Assembly (NCBI GenBank): GCA_016722525.1
Contig: JADKJB010000009.1
Coordinates: 164,121-228,120 of the forward strand
DNA: 64,000 nt
Direction: 5' to 3'
Source of the DNA: Bacteroidota bacterium
Lineage (GTDB): Bacteria > Bacteroidota > Bacteroidia > AKYH767-A > OLB10
Shown here: positions 1-9,573 of the stretch, piece by piece
Numbering within the stretch: the stretch's first letter is position 1
Layout of the letters: each line of letters starts with the position of its first letter
Program-made: the position numbers and the translations under genes
The notes under the pieces: model-generated
The model's input: only the letters and a program-made list of their open reading frames with translations
The model's database searches: none
Told to the model about the DNA's origin: nothing

Positions 1-941
1 CAATTCCATCTTTAATAATAACTCCTGTCACAGTAGGGATAAGTGTTGAATCAATTTTCATTTGATGCAGAGAGTCATCAAATATACCGGTATAATTAGC
101 GGCATTCGTACCGTAATAGTGATTAGCCTGAATAATTCCGTGCTTTATAAGATGGCTTGAAAAAGGATGTCCTCCATAACCGGCTGACCAGGTATTTGTG
201 TTTGAAGCTGAACCATAGAATAAGATAAATTACATTAAATCATATGATTTTAAAGGACATACCATGGCAGGAGGTACTATGAACCAACAAACCAATTCCA
301 GAGTTCAACTATATTTTGATTTACTGGATTATGATACCGAACAAATATATCCATTTTCATCCTCGCCACTAGACCATTAACAACGGTGGAAACCTCCGGT
401 AATGTATACATTTAAAGCATTGACCCGAAAGTTCATACCCATTTGATAAAAATTATAGTATCCCATTTATTTTTTATAATACTATATCATACAGTAATCA
501 TCTGTTTTATCTTGACCATCCAAGATCCCTGAAAGCCCTAAAATTCATGGTTGCACCATCAACATCCATACCAATCCGTCAATTGAAGGATCGCTTGGAA
601 AGAATTATAAACCGGTTTAAATTGATGAATTTCCGATCAAAAATTATGAAACCGAAAATTCATCCCGACCAGGTTTCCCTAGAATCATATTTGAAATTGT
701 AGTGAAACCGATGATCACATTCATTGTATCACTAAGAGTTATTTGAGGCAAGTGTAATACGGCGTACTGAAATACCTCCAAATTCCTGAAAGCGAATCAT
801 AAACACTGAATTTCACTTTACGATCGATGTTATTGTAAGTAATAACCTCCGCATGAATGGGGTAGGGCTGCCAGTAATCGGTAGAGAAAACAGTGGTGTG
901 GAAAAGAAGAAAAACAAAAATAGTTTTAGAATTTTGGTCAT
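1..941 (-). pseudogene. Broken secreted protein gene, runs off the window edge
   Basis: A minus-strand start at 941 opens a clear signal peptide (MTKILKLFLFFFFSTPLFS). After it the reading frame changes several times. Recognisable stretches are 'YWQPYPIHAEVITYNN' and 'VKFSVYDSLSGIW' right after the signal, 'LPQITLSDTMNVIIGF' around 700-760, 'MNFRVNALNVYITGG' around 400-450, and an open end over 1-232 containing 'NTWSAGYGGHPFSSHL'. The pieces look like one exported protein split by several indels, so either the gene is decayed or this contig end is poor sequence. The family is not recognised. The gene is divergent from thrS across a GC-rich repeat. Confidence 0.5.
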
Positions 942-1009
942 GGTGTAGTATTTAAAATGATTTCGGAATGTAAGGTAGGAATTTGTTTTTGCAACGAGGA
1001 ATAATTCTG

Positions 1010-1139
1010 CCACCGCCGCCGCCACCGCCTGCTTCTGTTGCTGCCTGCCGCTGCCTCCCGCCGCTGCCGCTGCCACCGCCACCGCCACCGCCACCGCCAC
1101 CGCCACCGCCACCGCCACCGCCGCTGCCTCCTGCCGCTG
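1010..1139. repeat. GC-rich hexanucleotide array (CCACCG-type) upstream of thrS
   Basis: About 130 bp of C-rich plus strand in an A+T-rich genome. The core, about 1076-1122, is roughly eight copies of CCACCG, flanked by degenerate CTGCCG/CTGCTG-type units. Long Pro-, Gly- or Ala/Val-rich open frames across it are artefacts of the repeat. The array stops about 8 bp before the putative -33 box of thrS. Similar arrays lie at 4531-4668 and 27604-27740. Confidence 0.9.
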
Positions 1140-1146
1140 CCACTTT

Positions 1147-1177
1147 TTTGCAGAACCCTACATTTTCACTACCTTCG
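1147..1177 (+). promoter_or_regulatory. Putative thrS promoter (Bacteroidota type)
   Basis: TTTG at 1147-1150, a 19-bp spacer, then TACCTTCG at 1170-1177, which is 7 of 8 to the Bacteroidota -7 consensus TAnnTTTG. The start codon follows at 1196, implying a very short leader. This is pattern matching only. Confidence 0.5.
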
Positions 1178-1195
1178 CACCTCTATAAATTTATT

Positions 1196-3143
1196 ATGAT
1201 CAAGATAACTTTTCCCGACCAAAAAGTGCGGGAATATCCGGAAGGGACCAGTGCCATGGAGGTTGCTAAAAGCATCAGCGAAGGTTTGGCAAGAAATGTA
1301 TTATCTGCAAAAGTAAATGGTGAAGTTTGGGATGCTTCAAGGCCCATCAAAACAGACGCTACTATTGAGCTTTTAACATGGGATTCCACGGAGGGTAAAT
1401 CTACTTTTTGGCATTCGTCGGCTCACCTTCTGGCAGAAGCCCTGGAATCTATATATCCGGGTATTCAGTTTGGAATAGGACCACCAATTGAAAATGGTTT
1501 TTACTATGATGTAGATTTGGGCGAAAGATCCATTTCATCGGATGACTTCAAGATGATTGAAGATAAAGTGATGGAACTTGCAAAAAAGGGCAGTGTTTAT
1601 CAGAGGAAGGATGTTTCGAAAAAGGATGCAATTGCCTATTTTGAAGAAAAGGGAGATAAATATAAGCTGGATTTGCTCAAAGATTTAGCAGATGGAACGA
1701 TTACCTTTTACACACAAGGCAACTTTACCGATTTGTGTCGCGGCCCACATATTCCGGATACCAGCACTATTAAAGCCATAAAGCTCATGAACATTGCCGG
1801 AGCTTATTGGCGGGGTGATGAAAAAAGCAAACAACTTACCCGTATTTACGGTATCACTTTTCCAAAGCAAAAAGAACTTACTGATTATCTGACTCTTCTT
1901 GAAGAAGCTAAAAAGAGAGATCATCGTAAGCTTGGTAAAGAACTTGAATTATTTACTTTCTCAGAAAAAGTTGGAATGGGATTGCCTTTATGGTTACCTA
2001 AAGGGGCCCAACTTCGCGAGAAATTGGAAAATTTCCTGAAAAAAGCACAACTAAAAGCAGGTTATTTACCTGTTGTTACTCCGCACATAGGTCACAAAGA
2101 TTTATATGTAACATCAGGACATTACGAAAAGTATGGAGCAGATTCATTTCAACCAATTCGTACTCCTGCTGAAGGGGAGGAATTTTTTCTTAAACCGATG
2201 AATTGTCCGCATCATTGTGAAATCTATAAAAGCAAACCCCACTCTTACAAAGAACTACCCATCCGCTATGCCGAGTTCGGAACGGTTTACAGATATGAGC
2301 AAAGTGGAGAGTTGCACGGGTTAACCCGCGTACGTGGATTTACGCAGGATGATGCGCACCTTTTTTGCAGGCCCGATCAGGTAAAAGATGAATTTATAAA
2401 GGTAATTGATCTCGTGCTTTATGTTTTTAGGCGCTTGATTTTCAAGATTTTACAGCACAAGTTTCATTGCGTGACCCTGAAAATAAATCGAAATACATTG
2501 GTTCTGATGAGAACTGGGAAAAAGCAGAAAGTGCCATCATTGAAGCGGCAGCGGAAAAAGGGCTCAAAACAGTTGTTGTTACAGGAGAAGCTGCTTTTTA
2601 CGGACCCAAGTTAGATTTTATGGTTAAGGATGCATTGGGACGGAAATGGCAGTTAGGAACTATTCAGGTGGATTATAATTTACCTGAGCGTTTTGAGCTC
2701 GAATATACCGGTGCCGATAATTTAAAACACCGTCCGGTAATGATTCACAGAGCGCCGTTTGGGTCTCTTGAAAGATTTATAGCAGTTTTAATTGAGCATT
2801 GTGCCGGCAATTTCCCGTTATGGCTGTCGCCGGAACAGGTTATCATACTGGGTATCAGTGAGAAGTTTAATGAATATTCACAAAAAGTTTCTGAATTGCT
2901 AAAAAATTCCGATATTCGCGCCTCCGTTGACGAGCGTGACGAAAAAATCGGCCGCAAAATCAGGGATGCAGAAGTCCGCAAAGTGCCGTATATGTTGATT
3001 GTTGGAGAAAAGAAGCAGAGAGCAACACCGTATCGGTAAGAAAACATGGTCAAGGTGATCTTGGATCCATGAGTATTGAGGATTTCATGAAGCTTATTGC
3101 AACTGAAATTGATGTTGTTCTGAATAGATCAGCACTTAAATAA
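1196..3143 (+). CDS. thrS: Threonine--tRNA ligase (two frameshifts)
   Basis: Charges tRNA-Thr with threonine in the cytoplasm; class II synthetase. The ATG at 1196 gives the usual N-terminal TGS domain (MIKITFPDQKVREYPEG). The editing domain follows, with HSSAH near residue 72 and FTDLCRGPHIP. The core shows motif 2 (YRYEQSGELHGLTRVRGF) and motif 3 (HRAPFGSLERFIAVLIEH), then the anticodon-binding domain. Length, about 648 codons, is normal. The frame breaks near 2427 (a lost base after VLYVF; the next frame continues ALDFQDFTAQVSLRDPENK) and near 3018 (continues ESNTVSVRKHGQGDLGS to the TAA at 3141). Both breaks fall in conserved sequence, so sequencing error is most likely. First gene of the classical thrS-infC-rpmI-rplT order. 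Confidence 0.95.
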
Positions 3144-3160
3144 ATGTCTAACTAAAATAG

Positions 3161-3176
3161 AGGGAGGTAACTCATT
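3161..3176 (+). promoter_or_regulatory. Strong Shine-Dalgarno and AUU start codon of infC
   Basis: AGGGAGG at 3161-3167 lies seven bases before ATT at 3174-3176. The infC frame has a stop (TAA) at 3168-3170 and no ATG between there and the conserved IF-3 core, so ATT is the only fitting start. In E. coli, infC uses AUU for autoregulation by IF-3. The Shine-Dalgarno is notable because such sites are rare in Bacteroidota. Confidence 0.8.
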
Positions 3177-3781
3177 TCAACTTTTTTTAAAAAGCCGGGA
3201 GGCAGCTATACACCTGGAGGTGGCAACAGAGTAAACAGGCCAAGCAGGTATCAGAAAAGAGAAAACGAGCATAATATCAATGAAGATATTACTGCTGCTC
3301 AGGTAAGGTTGGTTGGTGAGAATATCGAGCCAGACATCTATCCGATAGAAGTAGCTCGTCGATTTGCAAAAGAACAGGAACTTGATCTGGTTGAAATTGT
3401 TCCAAATGCTGATCCTCCTGTTTGCCGACTGGTAGAGTACCAAAAGTTTCTTTACGAGAAAAAGAAAAAGAAAAGGAAGCGAAAGCTAAAACAGCGAAAG
3501 CTGTGATGAAAGAAGTTCGATTTGGTCCAAATACTGATGAGCACGATTTTAACTTTAAAGTAAAAAATGCCATCAAATTTCTAGAGGATGGTGCGAAGGT
3601 AAAAGCTTACGTACATTTCAAAGGAAGAACCATAGCGTACAAAGAGAAAGGTGAAATAATACTGCTAAAGTTTGCCCAGGAATTAGCTGATTATGCGAAA
3701 GTGGAGCAACTGCCGAAATTAGAAGGTAACAGAATGTTTCTTCATCTGGTGCCATTGCCGAATAAAAAAGTTAAAAAATAG
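3174..3781 (+). CDS. infC: Translation initiation factor IF-3 (AUU start, one frameshift)
   Basis: Binds the 30S subunit and enforces correct start-codon and initiator-tRNA selection. The N-terminal domain reads NEDITAAQVRLVGENIEP ... LDLVEIVPNADPPVCRL, the linker YQKFLYEKKKK, and the C-terminal domain EVRFGPNTDEHDFNFKVKNA ... KVKAYVHFKGR. About 202 codons, typical for the phylum. The frame shifts by -1 inside an A/G-only run near 3460-3475 in the Lys-rich linker; correcting it gives an uninterrupted IF-3. The start is argued from the upstream stop and Shine-Dalgarno. It follows thrS by 30 bp. Confidence 0.93.
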
Positions 3782-3847
3782 AATTAAGAATTTTAAAAAC
3801 AGAGTACCAATTATTCATTACTAAATATTCATTATCCTACGTTCCCC

Positions 3848-4048
3848 ATGCCAAAAATGAAGTCAAATTCCAGCGCTAAAAAGAGATTCTCTTTCACTGG
3901 AAGTGGTAAAATCAAAAGAAAACATGCGTACAAGAGTCACATCTTAACCAAGATGAGTACAAAACGCAAAAGAGCACTTACTCACTCCGGTTTGGTTGAT
4001 AAATCAGACCAGGCACGTGTAGCAAGAATGTTATCAGCTCAAAATTAA
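3848..4048 (+). CDS. rpmI: 50S ribosomal protein L35
   Basis: A 66-residue basic protein beginning MPKMKSNSSAKKRFSFTGSG, with the family pattern KIKRKHAYKSHILTKMSTKRKR and the usual length. Structural component of the large ribosomal subunit. It lies 66 bp after infC and 78 bp before rplT, the standard order. No frameshift. Confidence 0.97.
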   Translation: MPKMKSNSSAKKRFSFTGSGKIKRKHAYKSHILTKMSTKRKRALTHSGLVDKSDQARVARMLSAQN

Positions 4049-4126
4049 TTAAATTAGTATTAACCAGGGAAATAGTATTAAGTATCCGTTCACTCGGAAC
4101 GCTATCACCAAAAATTGATTAAAAAA

Positions 4127-4470
4127 ATGCCAAGGTCAGTCAATTCAGTAGCATCGAAAACAGAAGAAAAAAAACTCCTTAAACAAGCAAAAGGTAATTG
4201 GGGTAGTCGTGGTAACCTCTTAACGGTAGCTAGCACACCGTTGAAAAAGGACTTCAGTATGCTTATCGCGACAGAAAAACTAAAAAGAGAAATTTCAGAA
4301 GTCTCTGGATACAACGTATTAATGCAGGGGCAAGATTACATGGCCTATCCTATTCTCAGTTGATGGGAAAGTTGCATGAAAAGGGTATTGATTTGAATCG
4401 TAAAGTTCTTGCCGATTTAGCTATGAATCATGCCGATGCTTTCAAAGCAGTGGTGGAGTCAGCGAAATAA
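4127..4470 (+). CDS. rplT: 50S ribosomal protein L20 (frameshifted)
   Basis: Early-assembly 23S rRNA-binding protein. It starts MPRSVNSVAS and continues LLKQAKGNWGSRGN. The frame then changes near 4231, and the other frame reads KGLQYAYRDRKTKKRNFRS, LWIQRINAGARLHGLSYSQL and ends DLAMNHADAFKAVVESAK. In addition, residues 11-16 read KTEEKK where the family has a basic stretch (xRRKK type), as expected from a lost base before ACA plus an extra A in the following A run. These paired indels point to sequencing error, since the gene is essential. Length after correction is about 114 codons. A terminator follows. Confidence 0.92.
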
Positions 4471-4495
4471 GAATCATAAATTTTTAAATATTTAG

Positions 4496-4523
4496 AACCA
4501 CCCGTAAGGGTGGTTTTTTTTTT
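4496..4523 (+). terminator. Rho-independent terminator of the thrS-rplT operon
   Basis: Perfect 8-bp stem AACCACCC / GGGTGGTT with loop GTAA, followed by a T run to 4523, 26 bp after the rplT stop. Confidence 0.9.
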
Positions 4524-4528
4524 GCTCG

Positions 4529-4668
<140 letters not shown>

Positions 4669-4688
4669 TTTTCCCTTATCTTTACTTC

Positions 4689-6037
4689 ATGAAGCAGCAA
4701 ATTAAATTTCTGATACCAGCTTTGGTTGCATTTGTGATTTGTTTTTTGATGACTGCATTTTACAATCGATACGCCTCAGATGATTTTGAATTCTTATATC
4801 AATATAGAGAATTGGGATTGGGTGGGTCGGTGAAATATTTTTATGATAGCTGGAATACACGATGGCTGGCGATAGGTTGGATGAACATTGTATTTATGTT
4901 GACCGGTTCTTTAGGAAGTTTATTGTATTATCATCTGGTTTCACTGGTACTTTTATGGTTTGCGTTTTATAGGGTTATTAAAAACTTTGTTGAAGCAGCT
5001 TTGATTTTTCGGGTGATTACATCCGGATTTATGATGGTTTCATTTTATTACAGTTGTTTTAGCATTAGTGATGTTTTTTTCTGGGTGAATACATCTACTA
5101 TGTATTTATTTGGGAGTATCGCTTTTTGTTGGTGGCAGGTCAGAATTTTGTAAGAATCTAAATGGTATAAGCTGGATTATTTCAGTTTTTGCTGCATTTT
5201 ACCTGGGTGGTTCTTATGAACCATTAGTATTCGTAACAATGGCAAGCTCTGTTACGTTTTTATTTTATATGTTTAAAGGCATGGACTTAAAATCACATTT
5301 GGTCCGATAGTTATGAAAGTAATATTGTATTGAGTTTGATGATGCTTGCTTTTGCTATTTCCTATATGGGAAGGGGCACGGCACCGGGCAACGTTTTTAC
5401 CTCAAACCACTTTGGTATCCTTTAAGATTTGGGTATTTGTAAAGTCTATTTAAAAATGGTATTCTTTTATACCATTTAAAATACTTCCTGCTCTTTTATT
5501 TTCTTTCCGTGCTGTTTGATGGGGATGTGGCATGCCAAGTAGTAAATTTCTTTAATGATAATTAAGAAGGTAACACTTGATTTGTTGTTTTAGTAGTACT
5601 TTCCTTATTGCCTATAGCATTTATTATGTCTGAAATGGGGCCGGAAAGGGCTTGGACACAAGTGTCGTTATATTTGGTTTTTTATACATCGATACTTGCC
5701 TATTATGGAGGTGCTGGTGCTGAGTAAAAAAAATCAGTACAATTTAACCAAGTTTTATGCATGTATTTCCTTTTTATACATAGTTGCAATTGGAGTGCCT
5801 GAAGTTAGGTTGGCAAAGAACTACAGTCAAGAATATGATAAGAGAATCAACTATCTGAAGACACTCCAGCAGCAGCAAAATTTTAAGTCTATTGAAAGAT
5901 TAGTAACTCTGCCTAAATCAGGATGGTTACATTACAGCTGAAATAATTCCACTGATCAAAACCACTTTACCAACCAACATTTAAAAAAATATTTGAATCT
6001 TAGATTTGAAATTCATATAGCTGAAATCAAAAACTAA
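4689..6037 (+). pseudogene. Polytopic membrane protein, multiply frameshifted (DUF6056-like?)
   Basis: The start at 4689 gives MKQQIKFLIPALVAFVICFL, a transmembrane segment, then NRYASDDFEFLYQYRELG and WNTRWLAIGWMN, followed by several hydrophobic helices. The frame is lost near 5130, 5310 and again over 5340-5700. Later pieces include GRGTAPGNVFTSNHFG (about 5370-5420), a helix ending in VPEVRLAKNYSQEYDKRI, and a tail NQHLKKYLNLRFEIHIAEIKN ending at 6037 after one more shift near 5940. The pattern resembles large membrane proteins of the DUF6056 type seen in Bacteroidota surface-polysaccharide contexts; this assignment is tentative. TATCTTTA at 4677-4684 is a near-match -7 box four bases before the ATG. 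Confidence 0.55.
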
Positions 6038-6149
6038 TTTGTATTTTAGCGTTGAATTAAAAGCTTTTCGACTATTGAAAATGATGTGTTGTTACTTTTA
6101 AATAATACATACCATTTGATAGTAAAGAAACATCAAATTGCTCTCGCTG

Positions 6150-6944
6150 TTATTTCCGGTGTTTTGTGAAATCAAAACTATATTTCCGAATTACATCGGA
6201 TAATTTAAAGTGAATAATTTTCTGAATTTTCAAATAAAGAAATTGATTGGCAGGATTGGGATACATAGCAATAGCATCTTTTCCTTGAATATTTGCAGCC
6301 TGGGTTGAAATGGTATCACAATCGGTTACCTTATAGCTGCACTGATCACCATTCAGGTAACCGGTGAGTGAATTCAGATCATTCACACAAACATATCCGG
6401 ACAAAGAGCTAAACCTGAGCCATACTACTGCAGAATCATTTTGCATTTGCCCCAGCCGGTAGGAAGTGAATCTCAATGTAGAATCATTTGGATTTAAATA
6501 ATACAAGTAATTCAATCCGTTAGTTACATTAATCAGGGTATCAAATTCAACATTTTGATTGTTATATTTCAATGAAAATCCATCGAATAAACATAGTCAT
6601 CGGAATGAAAAGTAACGGGGAATTCCAGCATATTTCCTACGATGGTAGCATTAGTTAAATTGAAAACAACGGTGTCAAGTGTATCAATTGAAAAGGCTAC
6701 GGGGAATTGAGATAAAAATGAACTTAATTCATCTTTTTGATTAAGTAGTTTTAATGAATCCTGATTTTCATTTTTTGGCGGGAGCAAGATGTTTTATCTT
6801 GCAAATTTTATGAGTAAGATTGCAAAAGTTATTTATTTCCAGGTGTCGAGTTGTATCAAATTTATTGCAAGTAGCCTGAGATGATTTGTATCCACATGAA
6901 AGCTCGACGAAAATATATGTAAATAAAATTGTTAAAAATTTCAT
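6150..6944 (-). CDS. Exported protein with cohesin-like domain B and T9SS sorting domain (frameshifted)
   Basis: Minus-strand start at 6944 (MKFLTILFTYIFVELSCGYK, a signal peptide, possibly a lipoprotein signal). A frame change near 6790 leads into DTVVFNLTNATIVGNMLEFP, and a lost T near 6570 joins YSMDF to SLKYNNQNVEFDTLINV. The middle is a beta-rich domain (LRFTSYRLGQM, DLNSLTGYLNGDQCSYKV) that recurs in the genes at 17088, 20559 and 21999. It ends with the sorting-domain motif AMYPNPANQFLYL; the very C-terminus (KYSFDFTKHRK) is atypical. Function unknown; probably cell-surface. It is divergent from the gene at 7420. Confidence 0.65.
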
Positions 6945-7419
6945 GAGTTTAATGTGTTGTATTAAATCAAAACATCTAAAAACACAGATGCTGAATTATC
7001 AATTTATTGCGATAGCAGTTATTCTTTATATATTTTATTAGAGCGTTTTCTGAACATTTTATAATTCCGAAATATCAGAATTTGCCCTGATATTATTGGT
7101 TTTTTAGTATTAAATTATTTATAAATATTTAATTAAGAATATACTGCTTTTAAATTAACAATGATACAACATTGGCTTTACTGAATTTAATTATTTATAT
7201 TATAATATGCTGGCTGGTACTTTTGCAGCCACTATATATTGTATTTGAAAATTTATTTTTTGAATTATTTTTAATATCAGTACTACATTTTTGGGCAGCA
7301 GACTTAACGCAATGATAACAATGTGTTAGGTTTTGTATTAACGTAGCGATTTACTTTTGTGAATTGAAATCCGAAAATATTTCGAAAATTACTTCTTACA
7401 CTGGAATTCACTTATTGAT
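6945..7419. other. Divergent A+T-rich intergenic region
   Basis: 475 bp between divergent genes with no convincing ORF. The only clear signal is the promoter-like pair at 7332-7359, listed separately. Confidence 0.6.
7332..7359 (+). promoter_or_regulatory. Putative promoter of the 7420 gene
   Basis: TTTG at 7332-7335 and TACTTTTG at 7352-7359 (exact TAnnTTTG) separated by 16 bp, about 60 bp upstream of the start codon. Confidence 0.45.
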
Positions 7420-8252
7420 ATGAAAAAATGTTTTGCTTTTATTATATTGATTTTAGTAATAAGCCATGCAAAGGCCCAGGGACTTGAAAAAATAATCATA
7501 GAGAAATATTATATTACTGATGATAAGGATGCGCAATACGTAGGTTCTGCATCCATTGCTGCTAACACTGTTACCTATAGAGTTTTTGTAGATATGAAAC
7601 CCGGGTACAGGCTTCAATCGGTATATGGTGCACCCGGTCATGAATTGCGTTTAAGTACTAGCACATTTTTTTTTAATCACAGTGTATTCGGTCATTTTAT
7701 TCCTAATCTAATCATGGATCGTCAATTGGGAATAACAACACTCATGGTTGATAGTTGGATTTCAATGGGGCAGCATCTCAACAAAAATTTGGAATATTGA
7801 AACAAGATGATGACACCCTTGGAACGATTGTGAATGGATATAGCGTTCCAATTTTACAAAGTGAAAATCCTGCTGCAGGAATTCCTATCAAGTACAAAGA
7901 TGGTTTAATCAAAAAAATTAAGCCGCCACAGGTAACTCATTTAGGTATGGATTCATTGATGGCTAACTTGTACAAGTTAAGTACTCCCGGTACAGGTTAT
8001 GAATTTAGTACTGTCAATGGAGCATGGGCTTGTTTGGGTGGTGCCGAAGGTCCTTATCCTGAAACAAATCAGGTATTGATCGGACAGTTTACAACGAATG
8101 GTGTTTTTTATTTTGAGTTTAATATTCAAATAGGAACACCTGATGGTGGAGTAGAGCAATATGTAGCTAAGGATCCTCAGGGTAAAGAATTACTGAATCC
8201 TGATTTAAAATTTGATTCAGCCATGGATATTCGAAAAAAAGTAAGAGAATAG
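7420..8252 (+). CDS. Secreted family A protein, short version (one frameshift)
   Basis: Signal peptide MKKCFAFIILILVISHAKAQ, then GLEKIIIEKYYITDDKDA, the hallmark of a domain shared with the genes at 8450, 12691 and 17088. Further shared blocks are VTYRVFVDMKPGYRLQSVYG, LMVDSWISMGAASQQKFGIL (read across a missing G near 7770) and GAWACLGGAEGP. It ends in KFDSAMDIRKKVRE with no sorting domain, so it is either truncated or frameshifted again at its end. No function can be assigned. Probably exported to periplasm or surface. Confidence 0.7.
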
Positions 8253-8449
8253 AATTTGAAATTGCAAACGCTTAAGATAGAATTAACAATATTGAAGGAT
8301 AATAATAACTATTTGATAAAATATTCCAAAATTGAAAATTTAGACCTTTGACACTTAGTGCCGGACAATTGCGACTAAGAATAATCATTTAAATTTACTA
8401 AATCAACAAAACCGTAACTCCATTAATAACATTATAAATATCAATTATC

Positions 8450-9526
8450 ATGAAAAAAAGTTTACTATTAGTAATTCTAGTTATTTATTCACTAACCACT
8501 TTCTCTCAAGGTTTGGAGAATATAATTGTTGAAAAGTATTACATTTCTGATGCTAACGATGCGACGGTGAATTCTTCAGGTGGAGTTCTTCCAATTGGAT
8601 CTGTTACTTACCGAGTTTACATCGATATGTTGCCGGACTATATTTTTCAGTCAGCATATGGTGATCCAAACCATGAACTTCGCATTGAAACTTCAACGTT
8701 ATTTTTTAACAATGAAGATCGGGGAGCCATTCATCCTACATTTAATTTTAGTTACTGTGATGATAATACGGTCATGCTTGATTCATGGCTTTCGGTAGGA
8801 GCAGCATGCAATGGCCGTTTTGGGATTCAAAAAGACCAGGACGATGGCGTTGGAACTGTTGTAAACTCGGATGGTGTACTTTTGAATACCGATCCGTTGA
8901 TAGGAATTCCTTTAACTCAGCAAGATGGCCTGATAGCAGGTACTCCTGAATCTGTAATTTCGGTTGGTATTGGAACCGAAATCATGGTTTTTGATGCGCA
9001 AAATGATGGAACAAACGGACCTCTTTTCTCGACATTAAATGGAGCATGGGCTTCTGTTAATGGCTCTGTGGGACCCAATCCTGCATTAAACCAAGTCCTT
9101 TTAGCACAAATAACTACAGATGGAGTTTTTTCTTTTTCATTGAACGTTCAAATACGTAACCAGACTACTTTAAGTGTTGAAAATTATGTGGCAGCAAATC
9201 CAACTGGAGCTGAAATATTATTCGCCGGATTGAATTATAATTCAACCATTGGATTGGGAGAAAATACTTTTGATCTTGCGTTGACGCTGTATCCTGATCC
9301 TCCAAAGGGATTTGTTACACTAGAAATTACGACTACGTGAATTTCAACGGCAGCTACGTATAAAGTATTTGATTTAATCGGCAAAGAAGTTATGTCCAAA
9401 AATATTGGAGTAATTTCTGGACTTTTCAAAGAGCAAATAAATTTAAATACACTTCCAAACGGAATTTATTTTGTTGAAGTAGCTTTAGATGGAATCACTA
9501 AAACAATTAGAGTTGTAAAAAATTAA
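8450..9526 (+). CDS. Secreted family A protein with T9SS sorting domain (one frameshift)
   Basis: Signal peptide MKKSLLLVILVIYSLTTFSQ, then GLENIIVEKYYISDANDATV and all family A blocks (VTYRVYIDMLPDY, AYGDPNHELRIETSTLFFNN, GAWASVNGSVGPNP, NQVLLAQITTDGVFSFSLNV). After ENTFDLALTLYPDPPKGFVT the frame changes near 9340 and continues KVFDLIGKEVMSKNIG ... LPNGIYFVEVALDG, ending KTIRVVKN, a normal T9SS type A sorting domain. About 358 codons. It lies 198 bp after its paralog and 47 bp before the TonB-dependent receptor, suggesting a joint role at the surface. Confidence 0.75.
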
Positions 9527-9573
9527 ACTGTTTTGTTTATTTATTTACAATTTCTATGTAGTATTTTGTTACA

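Noticed and set aside
813..1143. Open frames coding for poly-Gly, poly-Pro or Ala-Val repeats across the array before thrS
   Set aside because: They arise from the hexamer period in all frames; no start signal or conserved domain, and thrS itself starts at 1196.
3450..3480. Programmed -1 frameshift in the A/G run of infC
   Set aside because: The run contains AAAAAG strings, but not in the A-AAA-AAG register needed, and other essential genes nearby have the same type of break, so sequence error is simpler.
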